Positions 41,174-48,430 of a stretch of 49,717 bases of DNA are shown here, one piece after another. Each line of letters begins with the position of its first letter. Within the stretch, counting starts at the first letter, position 1. Source of the DNA: Bacteroidales bacterium UBA4243 (GTDB lineage: Bacteria > Bacteroidota > Bacteroidia > Bacteroidales > F082); the NCBI GenBank assembly GCA_002396205.1, contig DGXB01000065.1:1-49717 (forward strand), given 5' to 3'. The notes under the pieces are model-generated. The model saw only the letters and a program-made list of their open reading frames with translations, was not told the DNA's origin and ran no database searches. The position numbers and the translations under genes are program-made.

Positions 41174-41181
41174 CAAAATTA
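41174..41181 (-). promoter_or_regulatory. Promoter -7 element for porK
   Basis: Reads TAATTTTG on the minus strand (TAnnTTTG) and gives a leader of about 95 bases before the porK start at 41077. The 213-base gap porP-porK otherwise holds only T/C-rich sequence. Confidence 0.5.
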
Positions 41182-41290
41182 GAAAATATTATTTTCCCTT
41201 CATCTATTTTTCCCACTTTTTTTCCTCTTTTGGACTTTAAATCAACATTAATCTACTTCCAAACGACCTCATTTCCCCTTCAAAAATCAC

Positions 41291-42259
41291 TTACAGATAA
41301 CGGACGCTGCGATAGTCGCGTGGCGTTCGGTCGAGGTCGAGCTTGAAGCAATAACTCAATCCTATCTCGTGCGAGCCTGGCACGCCCAAGCCCAACGTAT
41401 TAATATCATATGAATAAGCGATGGTCAAATCCTTGATGGTGATGCCGGCCAGGATGCCCACCGACTCCTGGAAACGGTAGTTGACGCCCAACGAGAAGAG
41501 GTTGTTGTAGACCACCCGCGCACTGGCGTTGAACTGCGTGGAGGCGATGTCGCTCATCACGCTCACCGAAGGGATGAAGGTGAAGTAAGGCATGTCCTCG
41601 AACTGGAAGGGGTAGCCAGCCACGGCATAGAAGGTGCGGTCGGTAGTGAAACTCGCGCTCGATTCCGAATTGTCGTTCAGCGCTTGGCTCATGCTTTCCA
41701 GCACATTAATGACCGAGAAACCGACATAGAACGACTCTGGGACTTGCCAAAACAGGCCCAAGTTGAAGTCGAACAGCATGGCGCTCTCCTCGCCCAGGCC
41801 TTGCAGCAAGGGGTCGGTAGGCTGGTTGGGATTCAGCTGCGAGAAATTGACGGACCGGTTGAGCAAGGTGCCTGCCACGCCGATGCCGAGGGTGGAGCCG
41901 CCCAAGTCAAGGTGGAAGGAATAGCCCAAACCCACATTGACGTTGTTCTCGAAGCCCAACTTGTCCTGCATGATGCTGAAGCCCAGTCCGCCATGCAGCG
42001 CACGGAAAGGCATGTCGCCCGACAGGAGGAAGGTCTTGGGGGCGATGTCGTTGCCGTCGTTGTCGACAAAGCCTGCCCACTGCATCCTGTAAAGCCCCAA
42101 CAGATTGATCCCTTCGCTCATTCCGGCGAAGCCAGCGTTGGCATAGGCATAGGAATTGGAATAGTTGGTGAACATGGGAGCTTGCTGTGCCCTGACACCG
42201 AAAGCCGTCGTCAGCATTATGGCGAAAAGGAGGGCGATATGTGTGACTTTCGTCTTCAA
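41291..42259 (-). CDS. porP: PorP/SprF family type IX secretion system outer-membrane protein
   Basis: A 322-residue protein with a signal peptide (MKTKVTHIALLFAIMLTTAF, cleavage near RAQQ) and a transmembrane beta-barrel pattern of alternating residues. The start APMFTNYSNSYAYANAGFAG and the GLGYSFHLDLGG and GVNYRFQESVGILAGI blocks are typical of the PorP/SprF family. It sits at the head of the T9SS set and is thought to help assemble or anchor the trans-envelope complex. Transcribed from a TTCG-type promoter at 42298. Family clear; whether it is the orthologue of PorP proper rather than another SprF paralogue is inferred from its operon position. Confidence 0.9.
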   Translation of the reverse strand: MKTKVTHIALLFAIMLTTAFGVRAQQAPMFTNYSNSYAYANAGFAGMSEGINLLGLYRMQWAGFVDNDGNDIAPKTFLLSGDMPFRALHGGLGFSIMQDKLGFENNVNVGLGYSFHLDLGGSTLGIGVAGTLLNRSVNFSQLNPNQPTDPLLQGLGEESAMLFDFNLGLFWQVPESFYVGFSVINVLESMSQALNDNSESSASFTTDRTFYAVAGYPFQFEDMPYFTFIPSVSVMSDIASTQFNASARVVYNNLFSLGVNYRFQESVGILAGITIKDLTIAYSYDINTLGLGVPGSHEIGLSYCFKLDLDRTPRDYRSVRYL

Positions 42260-42297
42260 AACCTGTCTTTTTGTTGATTTTTGAACCGCGAATTTAC

Positions 42298-42305
42298 GAA
42301 AATAG
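42298..42305 (-). promoter_or_regulatory. Variant promoter for porP
   Basis: Reads TATTTTCG on the minus strand, one base off TAnnTTTG, 39 bases before the porP start. Confidence 0.4.
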
Positions 42306-42371
42306 TATTGAACTCACCAAATTAATTTTTCAGCGACATTCTTAACCATTTGAATTTCAGAATAATATTTT

Positions 42372-43850
42372 TTACCTGAACAGCCTGATGATGTCGTTGC
42401 CATTGGCCAGGATGACCAAACCAAGCACAAGAATGAGTCCGACGGTCTCGGCCACCTCCATGAACTTGTCGCTGGGCTTGCGCCGTGTGATGATTTCGAC
42501 GAGCAGGAAAAGGATGTGACCGCCGTCCAAGGCCGGGATGGGCAGGATGTTCATCACGGCGAGTGCGATGGAGAGGAAGGCCGTCATGCGCCAGAAGATG
42601 CTCCAGATCCATTGGTCGGGGAAGATCTTGCCGATGCTGATGAAACCGCCCACGTTCTCGTAACCCTTGGTCTTGGGGTTGAAGATGAGCTTGACCTGCT
42701 TCCAATAGTCGCTCAGTTCGTCGAAGGTCTTGGAGAAACCGGCGGGGATGGCCTGCCAGAAGGTGTATTCCTTGGTCTCGATCTCGAAATAGTCGGGGAG
42801 GTAGGTTTTCGTGTAGACACCAATCACGCCTTCCTCGGGGAGGTGCATGGCCAAAGCCACGGTGTCGGCACCGCGCAACACAATGACTTCGATATCTTGG
42901 TTCTTGAACTGCTTGATGTTTTTGACAAAGTCCTGATAATAAGGTGTAGCGATGTCATTAATGCCTATGATGGCGTCGCCTTCCTTCAGTCCGCCAGCCT
43001 GTGCCGCCGAGTTGTCCATCACATCGGCCACCACAAAGGGGAACCTGTAGGAGATGAAGGTGGGGTCTTGCGAGCTGAGCAGAGTGGCCACGGCATCGTC
43101 GGGGAGATTAATGACGGTGTCCTTGCCATTGCGCTCCACTTCGACCGTCTTGGCCTTGTCGAGGATGATCTGCATGGGGATGTCCTGGAACCTCTCAATC
43201 TGGTTGCCATCGACGGACAAAATCTTGTCGCCGTCGCGGAACCCCAACTCATAGCCGAGGCTGTCGACCGTAATGCCGTATTTGTTGACTTCCTTGGTAG
43301 GCAGATACTGTTCACCTTCCTTGGTGAGCAAGCCGATGTAGATGACAAAGGCGAGGAGCACGTTCATCGTAACGCCCGCAATCATGATGATGAAGCGCTG
43401 CCAAGCGGGCTTCGAGCGGAACTCCCACGGCTGCGGGGGCTGCTGCATCTGCGACTTGTCCATCGACTCGTCGACCATGCCGGCAATCTTGTTATAGCCG
43501 CCAAGCGGGAACCACCCGATGCCGTATTCCGTGCTGTCGCTGCGGCGCCAGTCGTCTTCGGGCAAGGTGCTCAGGTCGATGGGCTCGTATTTGGTTTGCT
43601 TCTTCCCTGCCGCGTCGCGATATTCGGTGGCGGTATAGCTCTCGGGCACATTCTTCGAGAAGAACTTGAAGCGCCACTTGCCGTTCACCTTCTTGCAACG
43701 GAAGATGGAGAAGCCCCAATCGAAGAAGAGGTAGAACTTGTCGACGCGCGTCTTGAAAGCCTTGGCGGCGAGGAAATGTCCCAATTCGTGGATGAAAATC
43801 AAGATGGAAAGGGAGAGAAAAAACTGCAATACCTTAATTAATATAGTCAT
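42372..43850 (-). CDS. rseP: Site-2 intramembrane metalloprotease RseP
   Basis: A 492-residue protease with the zinc motif HELGH (H21-E22-L23-G24-H25) in the first membrane helix, a PDZ region in the middle (DNSAAQAGGLKEGDAIIGIND), and the second catalytic motif NILPIPALDGGH near the C-terminus followed by two more membrane segments. RseP cleaves membrane proteins including anti-sigma factors and remnant signal peptides. It has its own TATCTTTG promoter at 43883-43890, so it is separable from the M23 peptidase gene upstream. The insertion between motif and first PDZ makes it a little longer than many relatives. Confidence 0.92.
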   Translation of the reverse strand: MTILIKVLQFFLSLSILIFIHELGHFLAAKAFKTRVDKFYLFFDWGFSIFRCKKVNGKWRFKFFSKNVPESYTATEYRDAAGKKQTKYEPIDLSTLPEDDWRRSDSTEYGIGWFPLGGYNKIAGMVDESMDKSQMQQPPQPWEFRSKPAWQRFIIMIAGVTMNVLLAFVIYIGLLTKEGEQYLPTKEVNKYGITVDSLGYELGFRDGDKILSVDGNQIERFQDIPMQIILDKAKTVEVERNGKDTVINLPDDAVATLLSSQDPTFISYRFPFVVADVMDNSAAQAGGLKEGDAIIGINDIATPYYQDFVKNIKQFKNQDIEVIVLRGADTVALAMHLPEEGVIGVYTKTYLPDYFEIETKEYTFWQAIPAGFSKTFDELSDYWKQVKLIFNPKTKGYENVGGFISIGKIFPDQWIWSIFWRMTAFLSIALAVMNILPIPALDGGHILFLLVEIITRRKPSDKFMEVAETVGLILVLGLVILANGNDIIRLFR

Positions 43851-43882
43851 GGTTTGTTTTGTTTATCGTTGGAAAAAGCGTG

Positions 43883-43890
43883 CAAAGATA
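43883..43890 (-). promoter_or_regulatory. Promoter -7 element for rseP
   Basis: Reads TATCTTTG on the minus strand (exact TAnnTTTG), 33 bases from the rseP start and downstream of the M23 peptidase stop. Confidence 0.6.
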
Positions 43891-43897
43891 ATGATTT

Positions 43898-44836
43898 TTA
43901 TTTTCCGTCGGGCTGATTAATGGTCATATATTCAACAGGATTGATGGCGATGCCGTTGTGCCAAAGCTCGAAATGGAGGTGCTCAAAGGTGGCCTCGTCG
44001 CCCGATTCGCCCAGGATGGCGATGGCCTCACCCGCCCTGACATAATCGCCTTCCTTCTTCAAAAGCGTAGCATTGTGCTTATAGACAGAGAAATAGCTAT
44101 CCTCATGCTGGATACCGATGCAATAGCCGTTGTTGATGCTCCAAGTGGAGAACACCACGGTGCCGTCCAAGGTTGCGTTGATGATTTGGTCGCCGGCGGA
44201 AACGATGTCGATGCCATAGTGAGCTTCGTCGGCATTGAAAGCATTGGTGACCGAGCCATTGAGCGGCACAAAGAAGTTCTTGACGAGGGTGCCGGGCTTG
44301 GTGGTGCTCATCAGGTCGGCACCAAAGAGGTTGTATTGGTCTTGGGCCTCGTATTCGGCGCGGAGCAGGCTGTCTTGCACCGACTTCCTCAGCGTAATTG
44401 TGTCGGTGACACCCGCTGGCAGAGGCTCGTAGATGCTCAAGGAGGCCAAGGCACTGTCGGCGGCGAAGTCGTAGCCTTCGACGATTTTCTTCAAGTTGTC
44501 GAAATAGACGTCCTTCTTGTGCATCTCGCGGCTGAGCGAGTCGGCGCGGAGGTTGAGCAGGTAGACCTCGCGGTTGAGGTTGGTGTCGGTGTAGCCAGGG
44601 ATGTATTCGCGCAAGGGCGTGAATGCGATGATGAACGTGGTGATGACGATGAGCAGCAAGGCCACGCCAAAGATGACAAGGACGAGGTTGAGCAAATTGA
44701 GGCGGAACTTGAGCATGGTATTGCCCGTTTCGTCGTGCGACATCGAGAAGTCATATTTCCTGTTGAGTTTCTTGAGCGAGAACCACTTGCGCAACCGCGC
44801 CCGCGTGAGGATTCTATCTTTCTTTTCTTCAGCCAT
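43898..44836 (-). CDS. M23 (LytM-type) murein endopeptidase, membrane-anchored
   Basis: A 312-residue protein with a cytoplasmic basic N-terminus, one membrane helix (about residues 46-73), a helical segment and a C-terminal LytM domain. The zinc ligands H206 and D210 (AHYGID) and H288 in HLHFELW, with H286, are all present, so it should be active. It would cut peptidoglycan cross-links from the periplasmic face, or act as a structural partner. It is directly upstream of rseP on the same strand. Confidence 0.9.
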   Translation of the reverse strand: MAEEKKDRILTRARLRKWFSLKKLNRKYDFSMSHDETGNTMLKFRLNLLNLVLVIFGVALLLIVITTFIIAFTPLREYIPGYTDTNLNREVYLLNLRADSLSREMHKKDVYFDNLKKIVEGYDFAADSALASLSIYEPLPAGVTDTITLRKSVQDSLLRAEYEAQDQYNLFGADLMSTTKPGTLVKNFFVPLNGSVTNAFNADEAHYGIDIVSAGDQIINATLDGTVVFSTWSINNGYCIGIQHEDSYFSVYKHNATLLKKEGDYVRAGEAIAILGESGDEATFEHLHFELWHNGIAINPVEYMTINQPDGK

Positions 44837-44892
44837 TTCGAGTTATTGTAAGGTATTAATAACTATGCTTGACTGAAAATATTGTGCCATCA

Positions 44893-44929
44893 AACAAAAA
44901 AATAGCCAACCACTTACGCAGATGGCTAT
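44893..44929 (-). terminator. Terminator after the Rpn-type nuclease gene
   Basis: ATAGCCA (44902-44908) and TGGCTAT (44923-44929) form a 7-bp stem; reading minus-strand, it ends in a U run (plus-strand A run 44894-44901). Confidence 0.65.
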
Positions 44930-44960
44930 GTTTTCGCGATGCAATGTAACATTAGAAAAA

Positions 44961-45905
44961 TCACAAGTTTGAGATTTCCTGTAGCGACAAGCCTGTCACT
45001 TGAGAAATGAAGTCGGCAGTGGCGCCAAGTTCCTTCATCCTACGAGCATTGGCAATGTTCGTTTGCTCATGGCCCTGGGCGAGACCTTCCGCATGACCTT
45101 CCGCGTGGCCTTGGGCAAGACCTTCTGCATGGCCTTGGGCAAGACCTTCTGCATGGCCTTGGGCGAAGCCTCTTTCGCGAGCCTTTTTCGTCTCGCCGTA
45201 CAACAACGTCCTATGGGTAGATACGGCATCCCAATAACGGTCGTAGGCGTACAACTCCGATTTACTGTAGCTTGCCTCTTCCAGCAGTTGTAGGGCCTTT
45301 TTCGTGTATCGGTTGTCTAAAAGTTCCTTCGGCACCGACTCCGTTTGGTCTTTCACCTCGGTAAGATAGCGCAGCCACAGCACCACCATCTTCTTGTCCC
45401 TGAAGTTCTTAGGCTTGAACTTGGGCAGCTCCACAAACACGAATTCCATCCCTTTCAGGTGTTCGTTGGTCTCATACACATCCACGATGCTGTAGTGATG
45501 GTAGCAGTTCTCCGCGTCTTTCAGCTCGGTCCTGAACACATCATTCACCAAACTCAGCGAATAGACGGGCTGCAAGTCGGAGTAGCGCCTTCCCCTGTCC
45601 AACTGGCGGACATACGCCTTCGACGAGTTGAAAAGCACCCGTTGCAGGAAATCGTCCGTCCAATACATCTGCATCTCGACGATGAACTGGCGGCCTTGCT
45701 TGTCGAAGCACCTGACGTCCACGATGGAATCCTTGCTGAAAGGCGTTTCGGGGACAATCTCCGCAGGCAGGTATTCCACACTCTCAATGTAGTCGTCTTC
45801 GGAGGCGAAGGGCATAAGGGCGTTCAAGAAACTGATGAGCAAATCAGGATGTTCGCCAAACACCTTCTTGAAGGTAAGGTCGTTGCGCGGGTCGAGGTAT
45901 CTCAT
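44961..45905 (-). CDS. Rpn/PD-(D/E)XK nuclease family protein (transposase-like, PDDEXK_2)
   Basis: A 314-residue protein of the Rpn (recombination-promoting nuclease) type. The start MRYLDPRNDLTFKKVFG is typical and supports ATG 45905 over longer frames. The nuclease core has D63 in IVDVRCFDKQGRQFIVEMQ, with E77 and Q79 as the ExQ variant. Near the C-terminus a Q-G-H-A-E-G-L-A repeat, encoded by 24-base units, joins the core to a final helix (MKELGATADFISQVTGLSLQEIS). Rpn proteins cut DNA and are often mobile-element-like, but no terminal repeats were found. It has its own promoter and terminator. Confidence 0.88.
   Translation of the reverse strand: MRYLDPRNDLTFKKVFGEHPDLLISFLNALMPFASEDDYIESVEYLPAEIVPETPFSKDSIVDVRCFDKQGRQFIVEMQMYWTDDFLQRVLFNSSKAYVRQLDRGRRYSDLQPVYSLSLVNDVFRTELKDAENCYHHYSIVDVYETNEHLKGMEFVFVELPKFKPKNFRDKKMVVLWLRYLTEVKDQTESVPKELLDNRYTKKALQLLEEASYSKSELYAYDRYWDAVSTHRTLLYGETKKARERGFAQGHAEGLAQGHAEGLAQGHAEGHAEGLAQGHEQTNIANARRMKELGATADFISQVTGLSLQEISNL
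45069..45175. repeat. In-frame 24-base tandem repeat in the Rpn-type gene
   Basis: Consecutive 24-base units at 45104, 45128 and 45152 plus a diverged unit at 45069 and a 12-base half unit; two neighbours are identical apart from one base. They encode the eight-residue unit L-A-Q-G-H-A-E-G. Such length-preserving repeats can vary in copy number by slippage. Confidence 0.85.
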
Positions 45906-45929
45906 AGTGTTCCAATTTGTTTCTGACGG

Positions 45930-45937
45930 CAAAGATA
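45930..45937 (-). promoter_or_regulatory. Promoter -7 element for the Rpn-type gene
   Basis: Reads TATCTTTG on the minus strand (exact TAnnTTTG), 25 bases before the start codon. Confidence 0.6.
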
Positions 45938-45978
45938 GACAAATTTGTCGGTTTGGAGAAGCCTTTGCCAAAAAAACT

Positions 45979-47499
45979 TCACTCCTTGACGAACTTCCCG
46001 CCCGCCAGTTCCTTTTCCGCGTTGTAGACGCGATAGGTGTAGACGCCCGCCTTGAGGCCCGAAACGCCCACCGTGAGCACATTGCCTTCGCCACGGACAA
46101 ACCTGTCAACGCAGGGACGGCCAAGGGCATCCGTGATGCTGATGCGGCAGCCTTCCAAGTTGTGCACATCGCTGATGTCGATGTTCAACTCATCCTTGGC
46201 TGGGTTGGGATAAACCAAGGCCTTTATCGCTTCTTGTGGCACTTCCTTCACACTGCATGGAATGGGATTGAAGTCCTCGCGAGAGAAACGGATGACTTTT
46301 TGTAAAGGTTCAACCCACCATGAGTTGCCTTTAATGCAGAACACACATCCACCGTCGCTGGTAGGAAATACGGTCTGAGGATAGTAGTCCAGTTCGTCCC
46401 AAAGTTCAACCTTTCCAAGAATTTCCAACCCTATATTCACAAGATAGACGCATGGATAATATGGGTCAAGCCAACCCTCCGTATGGCATCTTGTAGAGAC
46501 ATAGACGGTACTGTCGTTCGCGTATGCCATTCCTCCATAGGCATAAAACAAAGTATCTGGCTTGTTGATTTCGACTCTCTCGATGATTTCTCCCTCATGG
46601 TTCATTTTCCCGATAAGCAAATGTGGTTTGTTGGCAGAAATATCCGTGTCCTCTTGATCTGCAACAAGCAACATCGCATTGGCATTATACCAATAACCCA
46701 CGTAAGGGTGACTTATATGTTTACATTGCCATCCTGGCCCTGTTTCTGGGAAAGATATGTCGTCAATAAAAAAGTCATTCGTCAGATTGAAGTCGTAATC
46801 GAAATAAAGCAAAGACTGTACCCCTCCTTGTCCCGCACACACCGCAATGATTTGGTCGCTATACGGGTCGTTTATGAGTTTTTGGTTCTCGATTTGCTGT
46901 ATGTAGCAAATCGGGTCGGGCGGGTCGGCCAACAGATACCGACAATTCAGGCTGTCTCCTGACTGGGTGAAGCGAAACAACACGCCCCTTGACTCGTAGC
47001 CGCCTTGATAATTGGGCATTTCCCGCCTTGCCGTTTTCAACAGGACGATGGTACCGTCGTCGTCCATAGCGGCGGCACCATCTGTGAATCCCAAGAAACC
47101 TTCTGCCACTTGTAGGGTTTGTTCTTTCACCACATTCAAGTCGCCATCGAGAATCATGATCTTAAGTTCGCCCGAATCATTCAGTCGATTGTTCATAATC
47201 CGTCCCGAAACGAAATAACCGCCATCGTCCAAAGGGGTTAGGGTTTGCAAAACCAATTTTTTCCCCTCGGGGGCGGGGAAAGTGGTCGTTTCGTAATTCC
47301 CGTCGCCAAACACCCTGAAATAGGCTCCATAATTACCTGAATAACCCACAAGCTCCATGGTGTTGTCTTCGTTGATAAAGCCACTACTTATAGACACTGT
47401 GTCCGATAAAATGGCTTCCCACTGTTGGGCCATCACAGGAAACGTCCATGCCGCAAGCAGCAGCAAAAGGACGGCTTTTCTCATTGTCGTTTTTTTCAT
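45979..47499 (-). CDS. Secreted protein with T9SS type A sorting domain
   Basis: A 506-residue protein with a signal peptide (MRKAVLLLLLAAWTFPVMAQ, cleavage after MAQ; ATG 47484 or 47499) and a C-terminal VYPNPAKDELNIDISDVHN...GVSGLKAGVYTYRVYNAEKELAGGKFVKE, a clear Por-secretion sorting tail. The central part has no enzyme signature I recognise; it may form a beta-propeller-like or repeated beta structure. It would be exported by Sec and then by the T9SS encoded at 36.1-42.3 kb, and either attached to the surface or released. A TATTTTTG promoter lies at 47527-47534. Confidence 0.85.
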   Translation of the reverse strand: MKKTTMRKAVLLLLLAAWTFPVMAQQWEAILSDTVSISSGFINEDNTMELVGYSGNYGAYFRVFGDGNYETTTFPAPEGKKLVLQTLTPLDDGGYFVSGRIMNNRLNDSGELKIMILDGDLNVVKEQTLQVAEGFLGFTDGAAAMDDDGTIVLLKTARREMPNYQGGYESRGVLFRFTQSGDSLNCRYLLADPPDPICYIQQIENQKLINDPYSDQIIAVCAGQGGVQSLLYFDYDFNLTNDFFIDDISFPETGPGWQCKHISHPYVGYWYNANAMLLVADQEDTDISANKPHLLIGKMNHEGEIIERVEINKPDTLFYAYGGMAYANDSTVYVSTRCHTEGWLDPYYPCVYLVNIGLEILGKVELWDELDYYPQTVFPTSDGGCVFCIKGNSWWVEPLQKVIRFSREDFNPIPCSVKEVPQEAIKALVYPNPAKDELNIDISDVHNLEGCRISITDALGRPCVDRFVRGEGNVLTVGVSGLKAGVYTYRVYNAEKELAGGKFVKE

Positions 47500-47526
47500 C
47501 GTTTAATGGATTTGTGATTTTGAGGG

Positions 47527-47534
47527 CAAAAATA
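47527..47534 (-). promoter_or_regulatory. Promoter -7 element for the secreted protein gene
   Basis: Reads TATTTTTG on the minus strand (TAnnTTTG), 28 bases before the start codon at 47499. Confidence 0.55.
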
Positions 47535-47713
47535 GGGAAATTTTTGACCTGCCCAAACCATTGGAGGCGTTTTGTCCATGTCTTTTTTGGAAGGTTTGTT
47601 TTTATAGTATTGGTTATCAATTGTTTGTAAAATTTTGCCACAAAGTTTTGTCCATACGATTTTTGGGGATGGAGGAATGAGGGCAAACGGAAAAGAGCGA
47701 CGTTATTTGACGT

Positions 47714-48179
47714 TTATCGAGTCTCTTTTTTCACGAATTTGACAATACAGTCAATGCAAATGGGAAGCGAGGTCACCTCGTCAATAAACACATTGGCGGG
47801 ATGCATATCCTCCAATCATCGGTCCGAATCCTTTGCAGACAATGTCGTCGGAAGCCTCCACCCAAAGGCGAGCGGCCTTCGCCCATTGCTCAATGAGTTT
47901 TTCTTGCAGCTCGTCTATTTCCCAACTGCTTGGGCTTCCTTGGCCGCTTTCAGCATGGCCACTTGCTGTAAGGCTTCTTTCAGCGTAGCTTGCGACGATG
48001 GACGCCCCGATGAGAGCCGTGCCTGCCTTGCAGACTCCTGAATGCTCTCGTAGATTAAATCGAGGAAGGTCTGTGGATCCATTTTCTATCTGGTTTATGA
48101 GTTCGTCAATAGCATGAAGTGTTGGTTCAGTAAAGTCGTCTCTGGCAATTGCTTCGAATATGTCCTGAAGGCTCTTCAT
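47714..48179 (-). pseudogene. Decayed gene resembling a polyvalent-protein-kinase family member
   Basis: Starting at ATG 48179 the frame gives 132 residues (stop at 47781) that open with MKSLQDIFEAIARDDFTEP and end LQEKLIEQWAKAARLWVE...GFGPMIGGYASRQCVY, which I read as the start of a kinase-like protein found in Bacteroidales mobile elements. In a second frame, 47714-47812 encodes LEDMHPANVFIDEVTSLPI, the kinase-like HPxN-V-x-x-D region, and a stop at 47714. The kinase core between them is missing. So the locus looks like a gene that lost its middle and shifted frame. The family name is from memory and should be checked. A promoter element at 48195 is still intact. Confidence 0.5.
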
Positions 48180-48194
48180 GGTCTTTCATTTGTG

Positions 48195-48202
48195 CAAAAA
48201 TA
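48195..48202 (-). promoter_or_regulatory. Promoter -7 element before the decayed kinase-like gene
   Basis: Reads TATTTTTG on the minus strand (TAnnTTTG), 16 bases before the start codon at 48179. Confidence 0.45.
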
Positions 48203-48252
48203 CAATTAATTTCCAAACAGATAAAACAATGATTGAATTTGTTTGTAATTAA

Positions 48253-48294
48253 GAGCAAAAAAGGCCAGCCTTTTTCAAGGCCAGCCTTTTGCTC
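48253..48294 (-). terminator. Terminator region of groL
   Basis: Outer GAGC/GCTC arms and two AAGGC-TG-GCCTT palindromes (minus strand) stack into a long imperfect stem ending in a U-rich stretch. It lies about 140 bases beyond the groL stop. Confidence 0.6.
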
Positions 48295-48315
48295 GTTTCC
48301 ATTAATTCTGTGACT

Positions 48316-48420
48316 TGTAGGGCTGTCACACCGTGGCAGCCGCATATTGCGTTTGCCGAGCGGCTGCCGCAATGCGACAGCCCTACAGCGTTGGCCGCAA
48401 TGCGACAGCCCTACAGCGTT
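48316..48420. repeat. Composite repeat element downstream of groL
   Basis: Two direct copies, 28 bases apart (48366-48392 and 48394-48420), share GCCGCAATGCGACAGCCC and the following ACAGCGTT. Each contains GACAGCCCTACA, the reverse complement of TGTAGGGCTGTC at 48316-48327. A second stem joins GGCAGCCGC (48335-48343) to GCGGCTGCC (48360-48368). It lies immediately beyond the groL stop. Confidence 0.75.
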
Positions 48421-48430
48421 CACGGTTGGA

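Noticed and set aside
42516..43841. Long antisense frame across rseP
   Set aside because: Same explanation; the minus strand carries HELGH and LDGGH.
45069..45175. Possible CRISPR-like array
   Set aside because: Units are contiguous, 24 bases and in frame within a coding sequence, with no unique spacers.
44961..46169. A longer version of the Rpn-type gene starting at 46169
   Set aside because: The added N-terminus lies in the 3' part of the secreted-protein gene and the family start MRYLDPRNDLTF is at 45905.
47915..48082. A 55-codon frame (MDPQTFLDLIYESIQ...) nested in the decayed kinase-like gene
   Set aside because: It has a believable helical composition, but the surrounding frame fits the kinase-like family better and the nested frame has no ribosome-binding site.
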